Shown here: in pieces, positions 17,816 to 26,680 of the stretch
How the letters are laid out: the number at the start of each line of letters is the position of its first letter
Position numbering within the stretch: position 1 is the first letter of the stretch
Source of the DNA: Acinetobacter beijerinckii CIP 110307
Lineage (GTDB): Bacteria > Pseudomonadota > Gammaproteobacteria > Pseudomonadales > Moraxellaceae
Length of the DNA stretch: 64,000 nucleotides
Assembly: GCF_000369005.1 (NCBI RefSeq)
Contig: NZ_KB849764.1
Coordinates: 315,086 to 379,085, forward strand
Direction: 5' to 3'
The notes under the pieces: generated by a model
Told to the model about the DNA's origin: nothing
The model's database searches: none
The model's input: the letters and a program-made list of their open reading frames with translations, nothing else
Program-made: the position numbers and the translations under genes

Positions 17816-19252
17816 TTATAGTGTTTTCTCGGCAGCTTTAATATTTGCAAATTCTTCTTCTGGCGTACCTTTTACTAAATGATAACGGCTATAGAGTAAA
17901 AAGTAAGCAATAAAGCATGCATAAATAAGTGCTGCAATGAACCATATTTTCGGATTAACAACAAAGCCTGCAACGACGGCAGCAATTGCCATGATAAGTG
18001 CAAGAGAGGAAGTTATTATTCCTCCTGGCGTTTTATAAGGGCGGGGCATATCTGGTTTGGATAAACGAAGCTTAATATGAGAAAGTAAAATGAGGACATA
18101 AGAAATTGTTGCACCAAACACGGCAATTAAGATTAATGAATCACCTTCTTTAGTCAAAGACAGCAAGAAGCCAATAATCCCTGGAATAATGATAGCTAAA
18201 TAAGGTGCTTTATTTTTATTGGTTAATGATAATGATCTTGGTAAATATCCAGCACGAGACAAGGCAAAAATTTGTCTTGAATATGCGTAAATAATTGAGA
18301 AAAAGCTCGCGATTAAACCTGCTAAACCCACAAAATTAACAAATGTAGCAACCCATATTTCAGTTCCATACACTTTGATCAGAGCATCGACTAACGGGGC
18401 GCCTGAGTTTTGTATATTACTTGCTCCCGCAGCGCCCACACCTAATATCAAAATAAGCAGCGCGAAAGCAGTTAAAATAAACATCGCACCCATGAGTCCG
18501 CGTGGTAAAGATTTCGCAGGATCTTTGGTTTCTTCGGCAGCAAGTGGTACGCCTTCAACTGCTAGGAAAAACCAAATTGCGAATGGTACAGCAGCCCAAA
18601 TACCGATATAACCATGTGGAAGAAAAGCGCTGGCTCCAAATGCATTACCGACAGGTATATCAAATAAATTTTGTAGATTAAAATGAGGTGCCATAGCGGC
18701 AATAAAAACCACTAGAGCAATAACAGCAATAAGCGTAATGGCAAATATAATTTTAAGTGCCTCACCAGCACCTTTTAAGTGAATTCCCATAAAGACGAGA
18801 TAGCAAAATAGATACACCATCCAACCATTTAAACCAAATAACGACTCACAATATCCGCCAATGAAAACAGCAATTGCAGCAGGGGCGATCGCGTATTCAA
18901 TTAAAATGGCAGTTCCTGTTAGATAACCTCCAAGAGGACCGAAAGCTGCACGTGCAAAACTATAGCCTCCGCCAGCAGTTGGCATCATCGTTGACATTTC
19001 AGACATCGAAACGCATAAACATAAATACATGATCGCAACCAGTACGGTTGCGATAAACATTCCACCCCAACCACCTTGAGCAATACCGAAATTCCAGCCA
19101 GCAAAATCCCCAGAAATGACGTAGGCTACACCCAAACCGATCAGAAGAACCCATCCGACTGTACCTTGTTTCAATTGTCGTTGTGAAAAATATTCAGCTG
19201 ATGAGATTTCAGTTTGGGAGGAGGTGCTTGATACAGTGTTTGATTGATTCAT
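17816..19252 (-). CDS. eat: Ethanolamine permease (APC superfamily)
   Basis: A 478-residue transporter with about 12 hydrophobic segments. VLLIGLGVAYVISGDFAGWNFG is the ethanolamine-permease N-terminal signature, followed by GGYSFARAAFGPLGGYLTG and AVEGVPLAAEETKDPAKSLPRG, the APC consensus. It is the first gene of the permease-eutB-eutC transcript, so uptake and cleavage are coupled. Regulation is not visible: no eutR or two-component gene lies beside it. An inverted repeat ATCGT-GCA-ACGAT sits ~170 bases upstream (19424-19436). Confidence 0.93.
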   Translation of the reverse strand: MNQSNTVSSTSSQTEISSAEYFSQRQLKQGTVGWVLLIGLGVAYVISGDFAGWNFGIAQGGWGGMFIATVLVAIMYLCLCVSMSEMSTMMPTAGGGYSFARAAFGPLGGYLTGTAILIEYAIAPAAIAVFIGGYCESLFGLNGWMVYLFCYLVFMGIHLKGAGEALKIIFAITLIAVIALVVFIAAMAPHFNLQNLFDIPVGNAFGASAFLPHGYIGIWAAVPFAIWFFLAVEGVPLAAEETKDPAKSLPRGLMGAMFILTAFALLILILGVGAAGASNIQNSGAPLVDALIKVYGTEIWVATFVNFVGLAGLIASFFSIIYAYSRQIFALSRAGYLPRSLSLTNKNKAPYLAIIIPGIIGFLLSLTKEGDSLILIAVFGATISYVLILLSHIKLRLSKPDMPRPYKTPGGIITSSLALIMAIAAVVAGFVVNPKIWFIAALIYACFIAYFLLYSRYHLVKGTPEEEFANIKAAEKTL

Positions 19253-19560
19253 ACAAGATTACTCATCAGAGTGAATTTGTATCAAACAGTGCAAAAGTAA
19301 TGCCCAATTTTGAAAAAAAATCTAATAGTCTGCTTTTTTTATTCCAAATGATAAAAATAGTAATTTTTTCAGAAGCTTTTGATTTTAATTTGATGACTGA
19401 ATTGAAACTTTAGGAATCAAGCTATCGTGCAACGATCTATAATTTATCTAACAAATATATGGTTGCGCACCAAGATGATGCGCAACACAGAATAAAAAGA
19501 ACTTCAATATATTTGTATATATGAAGCTCTTTTATAAATTTACTTTTAGAAAAATTAACT
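19253..19560. other. Intergenic region with two inverted repeats
   Basis: No gene seen. It contains ATCGT-GCA-ACGAT (19424-19436), GTTGCGCA with TGCGCAAC (19462-19469 and 19479-19486, 9-base loop, no T-run) and the terminator of the upstream minus-strand hydrolase (19495-19536). Confidence 0.5.
19495..19536 (-). terminator. Terminator of the alpha/beta hydrolase gene
   Basis: On the minus strand, AAAAGAGCTTCATATA and TATATTGAAGTTCTTTT pair with one mismatch each side of a short loop, then TTTATT. It lies 24 bases beyond the hydrolase stop. Confidence 0.65.
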
Positions 19561-20526
19561 CTAAGCGATCTTTTGATCAAGCCAATCAAATAATGCCTGA
19601 TAGACTTTTTCACGAACAGGAGGTGAGGATAATACAAGGTCATGTAGACCATTGTGTATTGCGAGTGTTTGTATATCACCTTTCATTTTTTTAGCGTTAT
19701 TAGTCATGTCTTTAACGTCAAGAATGACATCACTTTGTTGGGCATCTAATCCCCATTTTCTAGGATATTTAGATTGATGCGAGTGCATAATCAATGTTGG
19801 GATATTTAATCTAATGCCTTGATGTACTTCTTTTTGAGCTTCATGGATTGCGTGTACAAAGCACAATCTAACAAATGGAACCGATTTTGGTTTCCAATTT
19901 AAATTGAAGTCCCATTCTCCATAAAAGTCTTGATGTAAACTTGGTGTGTACCACTGATTTAAACCGCTTGGAAATTTTGCGTTGGGTAAACGTTTGCCAA
20001 TTTCACTTAAAACAGGAATTCCAACTTTTTTCTCTAAGAGACTTTTATAGAAATCATAAAATGGACTATTGGTCCATAAGGCTTTAATCAGACGATGGTC
20101 TGGATAATGTGCTGCGTACAAAGTAGTAATTAAGCCACCAGTTGAATGCCCAGCAAGTAAAACTTGGTTGTGGTTTTCTTGACCAATAATTTCCAGTGCT
20201 TTGCTTATTTCAGCATCATATTCACGTAAATCAAGGACATAATAAAGCTTTTGATGTGGTAATTTTGAACGTCCATATTTTCTTAGATCAAGAGCGTAAA
20301 AATCATAACCATGTTCATTGAATTGCTCAGCCATTTCTTTTTGAAAGAAATAATCAGCAAATCCGTGGATATATAAAACTGCCTTCTTTGTTGCTTGTGC
20401 TGCTTTTTTTCTAATTAATGTTGCAATGACTTTACCATCGTAGTCATCAGCAAAATTTAAAGTCATTTGCTGATAAGTATCACCCAATATATCTGTTTGA
20501 TATGTATAAAGATTTGAAGTAGGCAT
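19561..20526 (-). CDS. Alpha/beta hydrolase (serine aminopeptidase S33 / monoacylglycerol lipase-like)
   Basis: A 321-residue alpha/beta hydrolase. Seen: VLYIHGFADYFFQKEMAEQF (oxyanion strand), YALDLRKYGRS, the nucleophile elbow LLAGHSTGGL, and AIHNGLHDLVLSS carrying the catalytic His. This arrangement is the Hydrolase_4 lysophospholipase/monoglyceride lipase group. There is no signal peptide, so it is probably cytosolic. I chose ATG 20526 (MPTSNLY). A GTG at 20559 would add 11 residues. Neither has a convincing Shine-Dalgarno at standard distance. Confidence 0.83.
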   Translation of the reverse strand: MPTSNLYTYQTDILGDTYQQMTLNFADDYDGKVIATLIRKKAAQATKKAVLYIHGFADYFFQKEMAEQFNEHGYDFYALDLRKYGRSKLPHQKLYYVLDLREYDAEISKALEIIGQENHNQVLLAGHSTGGLITTLYAAHYPDHRLIKALWTNSPFYDFYKSLLEKKVGIPVLSEIGKRLPNAKFPSGLNQWYTPSLHQDFYGEWDFNLNWKPKSVPFVRLCFVHAIHEAQKEVHQGIRLNIPTLIMHSHQSKYPRKWGLDAQQSDVILDVKDMTNNAKKMKGDIQTLAIHNGLHDLVLSSPPVREKVYQALFDWLDQKIA

Positions 20527-20685
20527 TTTTATATCAAGTCTGAATTCATTTACAAACACATTAAATGAAAACCTTTGGATGTCAATGTAAAAATGAGATA
20601 TATCGAGTTCTCAAATACGCTTTGAGTTTTTACTTTTCATAAAAAATCGTTAAGCTATGTGCTGTTGTTTTTGACTGACGAAATT

Positions 20686-22398
20686 ATGAAACAAGAGACT
20701 GCACTAAATTTACTTAAAGCTGGAGAAAATGTTTTTTTAACGGGTTCGGCTGGTGCAGGTAAAACGTACACACTTAATCAATATATTCATTATTTAAAAG
20801 CACGAAAAGTTCCTGTTGCGATTACTGCTTCTACTGGAATTGCCGCGACGCATATGAATGGTATGACCATTCATACATGGGCAGGCATAGGTATTAAAGA
20901 TAGTTTGAGTGATGATGATCTCAAGCGTATGAAAGAGCGTAAATATTTAAAAGAGCATCTAGAAAATGCCCAAGTGTTGATTATTGATGAAATTTCAATG
21001 TTGCATGCTAAGCAACTGAATTTAGTGAATCAGGTCTTAAAATACTTCAAAGAAAGTGATGAAGCTTTTGGTGGTATCCAAGTTATTGTCGCTGGAGATT
21101 TTTTCCAATTACCGCCAGTTGGTAAAAAAGAAGAAAGCAATCGAGATAAGTTTTGCTTTATGTCAGATGCGTGGGTAGAAGCGAAATTTCGAGTTTGTTA
21201 TTTGTCGGAACAACATCGTCAAGATGATGAAACGCTCAATAAAATTCTGAATGCAATCCGTGCTCAGAATATTCAAGATCATCATGTTAGTGCCTTACAG
21301 CAATCACGTCAGCACGATATTGGCGATACCTTTACTCGTCTCTACACTCACAATATGGATGTTGATAACATCAACTATCAACACTTGAATGAGATTGATA
21401 ACGAAAGCCATCAATTTAATGCTGTACTTGATGGTAATGATAAGTTGATTGAAACGCTAAAATCCTCAGTTCGCGCACCAGAAGAGTTAACGCTTAAAAA
21501 ACATGCCAAAGTGATGTTTGTTAAAAATAATTTTGATATGGGGTATATCAACGGTAGTTTGGGTGAGGTGATTGGCTTTGAAGAAGATGATAAACAAGGC
21601 ATTTTACCTAAAGTTAAATTAACTGATGGAACAACGCTATTAGTTGAACCTGAGACGTGGTCAATTGAAAATGAAGCAGGTAAAGCAATTGCAAGTTTTC
21701 AACAAATTCCATTACGTCTAGCTTGGGCAATTACCATTCATAAAAGCCAAGGTATGACATTAGAAGCAGCAGAAATTAACTTAACGCATACTTTTGAAAA
21801 AGGTCAGGGTTATGTGGCTTTATCACGATTAAAGTCCATGACAGGACTGAAACTGCTCGGATTTAATGAACAAGCACTTGAATTAGATAGTTTAGCGATT
21901 AAAGCTGATCGTCGTTTTCAAGAACTATCTAAGGAAGCTGAAGTTAATTTTGAAAATATTGACTTAACCACACAACACAATGCATTTATTCGACATTGTG
22001 GTGGTACATTAAATGCGACAGAAATTAATCGTAATGAAAAGAAACTTTCTAAAAGCACGAAGCAAAATTACGCAGCAGCAACACTAGACGAAACGCGTGC
22101 ATTATTTGAAGATGGATATGAAATTGAAGATATCGCACATGAACGTGGCTTAACCCCAGCTACGATTATTAACCACTTAGCGCGTTTACAAAAAGAACAA
22201 GGCTTAGATATTTCAGTTGCTAACCCTGGCGAAGAAGTTATTGAAGAAGTTCGTAAAATTTATAAACGCTTACATAAACGCAAGAATCCTGAACATTTTA
22301 CCGATGATGGTGCAATCAAGTTGCGTCCAATCGTTGAAGCAACAAGTCCACGCATGGCTTATGATCAAGTCCGTTTAGCGCTTTTATTTATTGAATAG
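20686..22398 (+). CDS. PIF1-like helicase (AAA family ATPase, RecD-type core)
   Basis: A 570-residue superfamily 1B helicase. Walker A is GSAGAGKT (residues 20-27), Walker B LIIDEISML (~98-106), then AGDFFQLPPVGKK, SEQHRQDDE, WAITIHKSQGMTLE and GYVALSRL, all Pif1/RecD motifs. A C-terminal helix-turn-helix (EDGYEIEDIAHERGLTPATIINHLARLQ) matches the helicase-associated HTH of RecQ/RecD-like proteins. Likely function: ATP-driven 5'-3' unwinding at forks or G-quadruplexes (family knowledge). Start at ATG 20686; the TTG at 20659 is less likely. The next gene begins 9 bases later. Confidence 0.9.
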   Translation: MKQETALNLLKAGENVFLTGSAGAGKTYTLNQYIHYLKARKVPVAITASTGIAATHMNGMTIHTWAGIGIKDSLSDDDLKRMKERKYLKEHLENAQVLIIDEISMLHAKQLNLVNQVLKYFKESDEAFGGIQVIVAGDFFQLPPVGKKEESNRDKFCFMSDAWVEAKFRVCYLSEQHRQDDETLNKILNAIRAQNIQDHHVSALQQSRQHDIGDTFTRLYTHNMDVDNINYQHLNEIDNESHQFNAVLDGNDKLIETLKSSVRAPEELTLKKHAKVMFVKNNFDMGYINGSLGEVIGFEEDDKQGILPKVKLTDGTTLLVEPETWSIENEAGKAIASFQQIPLRLAWAITIHKSQGMTLEAAEINLTHTFEKGQGYVALSRLKSMTGLKLLGFNEQALELDSLAIKADRRFQELSKEAEVNFENIDLTTQHNAFIRHCGGTLNATEINRNEKKLSKSTKQNYAAATLDETRALFEDGYEIEDIAHERGLTPATIINHLARLQKEQGLDISVANPGEEVIEEVRKIYKRLHKRKNPEHFTDDGAIKLRPIVEATSPRMAYDQVRLALLFIE

Positions 22399-22407
22399 GA
22401 AGTTAAA

Positions 22408-22770
22408 ATGCCTCATCTGATTGCTCACTATTCAGCAAATTTAATTGAATTAGATCAGCATGCCTTACTCAAAGTTGTGAATACTGCATTGATTGAAACT
22501 GATTTATTCAGTGTTAGTGATATCAAATCGCGCATTTTCAAAGATGACGTGTTTTTGATTGGTTTAGAAGAAAATCAAGAAGCCTATATTCATCTGAAAC
22601 TTTATCTCTTGAGTGGACGAACTGAAGCGCAAAAACAAGTGGTGGGTGAGGCATTACTTGGTGTACTTGAGCAAAAAAACTATATGAAAGCTAAGATTGA
22701 AAACTCAATACAAGTTTGTGTAGAGGTCATTGATATGCCAAGAGAGTTTTATTTTAAAAGCGATAATTGA
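22408..22770 (+). CDS. 5-carboxymethyl-2-hydroxymuconate isomerase family protein
   Basis: A 120-residue tautomerase-superfamily protein starting M-P-H-L-I, so that Pro becomes the N-terminal catalytic residue. The rest (YSANL, LLKVVNTALIETDLFS, SDIKSRIF, HLKLYLLSGRT) fits CHMI (HpaF/HpcD). CHMI acts in homoprotocatechuate breakdown, but no other hpa genes are nearby. It follows the helicase by 9 bases with AGGAAG upstream. It may be a standalone tautomerase of another pathway. Confidence 0.85.
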   Translation: MPHLIAHYSANLIELDQHALLKVVNTALIETDLFSVSDIKSRIFKDDVFLIGLEENQEAYIHLKLYLLSGRTEAQKQVVGEALLGVLEQKNYMKAKIENSIQVCVEVIDMPREFYFKSDN

Positions 22771-22939
22771 GCCATAATTAGAAAGTAAAATTCGGAAAGA
22801 ACTTTGACGAATTGATGTAAAAGTTAGTCCTTTGATCTAAAAAACTTCAAAACTTTGTTTACTATGTACATGAGTCAGATTTTGATTACAAACTTTTATT
22901 ATTTCAATAATTTGTGAGCTCTGCTAAAACAGAGCTACA

Positions 22940-23755
22940 TTAAAGAATCACGATATCCACATATTGCCGAATCAAATTATCATCCAACATATGTACATAA
23001 TCTAAAAACGCTACATTGAAGCTACCCACAGTCTGAGCGTGTTCAAATGCCAGTTTTCCTGCAATTGAAAAATGAATATGTGAGGCGAGGGCAGCAATTG
23101 TGGGATTGCTTACAGCGTTATATGCTGCTGTTAATGCCCCCAAAGCACAACCTGTTGCTGTGATTTTGGGTTGTAAATAACACCCCCCATTCACCTGAAT
23201 AACGCTATCAAAATGTTTGGAAATGATATAGTCAGATTCACCAGAAATCGCAACACACTCAGTATGCTGTAACAAGCTTTTTGCTTGAGCATAAACATCT
23301 TGGCTATTTAATGTACTGTCTACACCTTTAGATTGATTTTGACTTCCTGCTAGCGCACTTATTTCTGAGGCGTTGCCACGAATGATACTCGGTTTAAATT
23401 CTAAAAGTTGCTCAACAGTTTCACTACGCCATTTTAAAATTGCTCCATAACCAACTGGATCAAGTATCCAAGGGACTTGATGTTGTTGAGCAGTTTTAGT
23501 TGAAATTAACATGGCTTGAGTTTGTTCAGTTGTTGGTGTCCCTAAATTAATACTCAAGGCAGAACTGATTTTTGTAAAATCTTCAGCTTCAAAAGGATTA
23601 TCAATCATTGCAGGTGATGCACCAGCTGCAAGTAAAATGTTCGCGACATAATTACTGGCTACGCTATTGGTGATACATTGTACAAGTGGTGTTTGACTCT
23701 GCAAGGAATGCCAAGCTTCGATGACTTGTTCAATTAGTTGTTGTTTTTGTGACAT
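22940..23755 (-). CDS. thiM: Hydroxyethylthiazole kinase
   Basis: Salvage enzyme phosphorylating 4-methyl-5-(2-hydroxyethyl)thiazole for thiamine synthesis. Seen: PLVQCITNSVASNYVAN, AGASPAMIDNPFEAEDF, LDPVGYGA, IRGNASEI and KITATGCALGAL (catalytic Cys region), all ThiM motifs. I set the start at ATG 23755, where AAGGGG lies 7-8 bases upstream; an ATG at 23776 would add MHSRGCK. No TPP riboswitch precedes it and no thiD/thiE is adjacent. It lies 35 bases after the zinc-ribbon gene on the same strand. Confidence 0.95.
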   Translation of the reverse strand: MSQKQQLIEQVIEAWHSLQSQTPLVQCITNSVASNYVANILLAAGASPAMIDNPFEAEDFTKISSALSINLGTPTTEQTQAMLISTKTAQQHQVPWILDPVGYGAILKWRSETVEQLLEFKPSIIRGNASEISALAGSQNQSKGVDSTLNSQDVYAQAKSLLQHTECVAISGESDYIISKHFDSVIQVNGGCYLQPKITATGCALGALTAAYNAVSNPTIAALASHIHFSIAGKLAFEHAQTVGSFNVAFLDYVHMLDDNLIRQYVDIVIL

Positions 23756-23790
23756 CTTGCAGCCCCTTGAATGCACTCAAAAAAGGTATT

Positions 23791-24951
23791 TTAACGTGTA
23801 AAATAATGATCTTGATGTTTACACTTACGACAAATGAGTGAAACATAGTCATCTGCATCATAATCCACAATAAGATCATTTGAACCACAATACATGCAAC
23901 GTTTGACTGAATAAAAATTAAGTCTAGGTTCTATTTTTCGCCAAGATTTCCAAATCGGCTGAAAGAAAACACTTTCATCATAACCTAGTAATTTAAATAA
24001 TAAAATCTCACTCATTTTACTCAATGGAATATTGTGTGGTCTTGGTAAAGTTGTGGTTTCCCAGCGTTCTGCTAAGGCACGTTCACGATATTGTTCCAAT
24101 GTTTTTTTCAGTAAATTGGTATTAATAAATTTATCATTTCTAGGTTGTAATACCTTTTGTTTGTGTAAGTATTCCAATGCTGTTTGGATTAAATAATAAA
24201 TTTGCCCCACTGCTAAACCTTCCATTAAACGATAGCAAAAGGCTTGGAAGGCGCGATTTCCAGCAATTTGAATCCCCCAAGTTCTACAGTAAAACTGCAT
24301 GAACTGAACGATTTCTTGATAGAGCACTAAATAAAGTACATCCTTCACTTCATCAGTGCTTTTAAAAGGGATGCCCAAGCTTAAATTTTGATAAAACCAA
24401 TTACGCAATTGTTGAGTGATACTATAAAGACTGGGATCAGAATACCCATCGAGTCGAATATTTAAATAAAAGTTTTCAGTTTCACTGGTTGATTCTTTTA
24501 ACTTAAAGATACCAAGTTTAACCAACTCTTGAACGATTTGATTTTGAAATAAATAATTAGGTGTGAAATCATAGTACTTAATTTTTTGCCAATGGATTGT
24601 TTCATCATGTTGGACGTCTTCGCGGGCATAATTATCGAGCAAGCTAAGTAAAAATAATTTATGTAAAAAACTCAGCTGATTTAAGCTATAAACCACTTCA
24701 TCCTTGATTTTGTATTTTCGTTGTTCTTGTAAGATTGTCTGTTGAGTTTGCTTTTTTCTCTGTGCAGTACATTGAGCACAGTGGCAATTTAACTTACTGT
24801 CGCTTTTAAAAACGCGGTGCTGACAATGACTGCATTCATGAAATTGAAATTCTTGTGAATATTGTTCTGCTTCGATCCAAAACATGGAGGCTTGGCATAA
24901 AGGGCAATGGCTACTTTCATCTAACTGTTTTTGTAGAATCTGTAAATCCAT
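23791..24951 (-). CDS. Unidentified protein with zinc ribbons at both ends
   Basis: A 386-residue protein I do not recognise. The N-terminus has CPLC (residues ~17-20) and a C-S-H-C pair ~20 residues on, then C-H-C-A-Q-C. The C-terminus has C-M-Y-C-G and C-R-K-C at ~360-380. In all there are about five CxxC-type pairs, probably two or three zinc sites. The middle ~280 residues are helical and hydrophilic, with aromatic-rich stretches (FYCRTWGIQIAGNRAFQAFCYRL). This could be an adaptor or nucleic-acid-binding protein. There is no signal peptide or membrane segment. FlhC-like regulators have one C-terminal zinc site, but the similarity here is too faint to claim. Confidence 0.6.
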   Translation of the reverse strand: MDLQILQKQLDESSHCPLCQASMFWIEAEQYSQEFQFHECSHCQHRVFKSDSKLNCHCAQCTAQRKKQTQQTILQEQRKYKIKDEVVYSLNQLSFLHKLFLLSLLDNYAREDVQHDETIHWQKIKYYDFTPNYLFQNQIVQELVKLGIFKLKESTSETENFYLNIRLDGYSDPSLYSITQQLRNWFYQNLSLGIPFKSTDEVKDVLYLVLYQEIVQFMQFYCRTWGIQIAGNRAFQAFCYRLMEGLAVGQIYYLIQTALEYLHKQKVLQPRNDKFINTNLLKKTLEQYRERALAERWETTTLPRPHNIPLSKMSEILLFKLLGYDESVFFQPIWKSWRKIEPRLNFYSVKRCMYCGSNDLIVDYDADDYVSLICRKCKHQDHYFTR

Positions 24952-25155
24952 TCAAATAAAACTCACTTGCTATAAACCTAAGATTATACATGTTGAATGA
25001 TCCTTGAGATGGAAAGTTTATACTTAAAAAAAGAAAACCTAAAATAGGATACAATCCACTGAAATTTATATAAAAGTTATTTAGACTACTTTGTATTTTT
25101 TGAAAATATAGTAAATTTCTACGTCAATTAAAATTACATTTGAATCCAAACTTAA

Positions 25156-25332
25156 AAAATTGAAAAGGAATGGGGAAATGGGCGTATCATCGAAAGTAAA
25201 ACAGGAAAAGTATATAAAGTAAAAGCAAGTTTAAATAATGATGGGAAGCGTTTAAATATGCGCGGTTATGTTGGGATTTCGGCTCTGGGTCGGACTGTGG
25301 TATGGATTAGAACAGACAGTGCCAACCCATAA
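25156..25332 (+). pseudogene. C-terminal remnant of a DUF2147 gene
   Basis: The frame ending TAA 25330-25332 reads GRIIESKTGKVYKVKASL then NDGKRLNMRGYVGISALGRT and ends RTDSANP. This matches the last ~50 residues of the three intact DUF2147 proteins that follow. The signal peptide, the Trp-rich start and the CxxC region are missing, and a stop lies in frame just upstream, so it is the debris of a fourth copy. Confidence 0.85.
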
Positions 25333-25471
25333 TCATTTATTATTAAATGTGTGAATTGCTTAAAATTTTAATGAATATTAAGCAATTAAATATCCATTAG
25401 TCTTGTTGACTGTCAGGGTTCATTAGAATAAAAGTGTATAGGAAGGATTGCTTTGCATTAAGGAGAAATTT

Positions 25472-25948
25472 ATGCAAAAAAACTCACTCATGAAAGGAAT
25501 CATGGGAATTTCTTTTGCTTTATGTACAACAACAACTTTTGCGATTACTCCTGAGGGTTTTTGGAAAAGTATTGATGATCGTACAGGTCAACAGCTTTCG
25601 ATTGTAGAAATCAAAAAGAAACCAGACAATACATACACAGGAACGATTGTATATCGTTATCCGGTTTTAGGTGGTGGAACTGTATTGACTCATTGTGTGA
25701 AATGCCCTGAGCCATATAAGAATAAACCCATTTTAGGCTTACAAATTGCTTCTGATCTAAAAGAAGATCCAAAAAAACCAAATCATTATATTGATGGTCG
25801 TATACTAGAGCCTAAGACAGGCAATATTTATAAAGGCAAAGCTCAACTAAGCCCAGATGGAAAACGTTTGCGTATGCGAGGATACATGGGTATTTCTGCG
25901 CTTGGACGCACTCAAGTATGGATTCGAACTGACAGCGCGAACCCTTAG
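25472..25948 (+). CDS. DUF2147 family secreted protein, copy 1
   Basis: A 158-residue protein with a signal peptide (cleavage after TTTTFA). The mature part opens GFWKSIDDRTGQQLSIVEI, then HCVKCPEPYKNKPILGL (CxxC followed by the NKPILGL motif), and ends RTQVWIRTDSANP. DUF2147 proteins are small periplasmic beta-barrel-like proteins of unknown function. AAGGAG lies 6 bases before ATG 25472; the TTG at 25448 is unlikely. It is the first intact member of a tandem set. Confidence 0.9.
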   Translation: MQKNSLMKGIMGISFALCTTTTFAITPEGFWKSIDDRTGQQLSIVEIKKKPDNTYTGTIVYRYPVLGGGTVLTHCVKCPEPYKNKPILGLQIASDLKEDPKKPNHYIDGRILEPKTGNIYKGKAQLSPDGKRLRMRGYMGISALGRTQVWIRTDSANP

Positions 25949-25986
25949 GCTTTGCTAAAATTTATTTGATTAATAATGAGAAAATT

Positions 25987-26463
25987 ATGATAAATCGTAT
26001 ACTTATGAAAGGAATCATAGGCGTTTCGATTGCTTTTATAAACATCACTACTTTTGCAACTTCTATTGAGGGCTATTGGAAAAGTATTGATGATCGTACC
26101 AGTGAGCAACTTGCAATTGTTGAAATTAGAAAAGTTGAGGATGGTACATATCGTGGTAAGACCGTTTATATTTATCCAAGCGTAAGAAAAGGAGCAGACG
26201 TTACACATTGTGTAAATTGTCCACCGCCTTATACAAACAAACCACGTTTAGGTTTGGAGTTCATGACACAAATTATTCAAGATCCTAAAGATCCAAATAA
26301 TTATATAAATGGAAAATTGCTAGATCCAGCTACTGGTAAAATTTATAAAGGCAAGGCTCGTTTGAGTAGTGATGGCAAAAGATTGAAGTTAAGAGGCTAT
26401 ATTGGAGTCTCAATGCTAGGACGTTCAATCGTTTGGATTCGTACGAATAGTCCAAATCCTTAA
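25987..26463 (+). CDS. DUF2147 family secreted protein, copy 2
   Basis: A 158-residue paralogue. Signal peptide MINRILMKGIIGVSIAF..FA, then EGYWKSIDDRTSEQLAIVEI, HCVNCPPPYTNKPRLGL (CxxC kept, I changed to R in NKPILGL) and RSIVWIRTNSPNP. It starts 38 bases after copy 1, probably on one transcript. Of the three intact copies it looks the most diverged in the core (GADVTHC, FMTQIIQDPKD). Confidence 0.9.
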   Translation: MINRILMKGIIGVSIAFINITTFATSIEGYWKSIDDRTSEQLAIVEIRKVEDGTYRGKTVYIYPSVRKGADVTHCVNCPPPYTNKPRLGLEFMTQIIQDPKDPNNYINGKLLDPATGKIYKGKARLSSDGKRLKLRGYIGVSMLGRSIVWIRTNSPNP

Positions 26464-26483
26464 TGAGATATATTTAATTTGTA

Positions 26484-26519
26484 CAATGCCTTAAGGATCA
26501 CTTTTGGCATTTTTTTTCT
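26484..26519 (+). terminator. Probable terminator after DUF2147 copy 2
   Basis: AATGCC (26485-26490) and GGCATT (26506-26511) with a 15-base loop, then a run of seven T. The stem is short but the T-tract is strong. Confidence 0.6.
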
Positions 26520-26680
26520 GCTAAAGAATCATGATTGTTGTATTAAATTTTAAATAAAAACTGTCACTTAGTGTACAAATGAACTGTAGCGTACAGTGTA
26601 ACTTAAATAAAAATGTGATACTTTTCGAATATTAAACTTATAAAGATGAATAAGTTACTTTTTTAAATGACGGGGTCAAT

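Noticed and set aside
19462..19486. GTTGCGCA / TGCGCAAC as an insertion-sequence end or terminator
   Set aside because: Single 8-bp inverted repeat with no transposase, target duplication or T-run; left as an unexplained repeat.
22408..22770. Homoprotocatechuate pathway operon
   Set aside because: No hpaB-H partner genes lie in the window; only a single CHMI-like gene is seen.
23756..23790. TPP riboswitch upstream of thiM
   Set aside because: Only 35 bases separate thiM from the preceding gene; none of the conserved TPP aptamer motifs is present.
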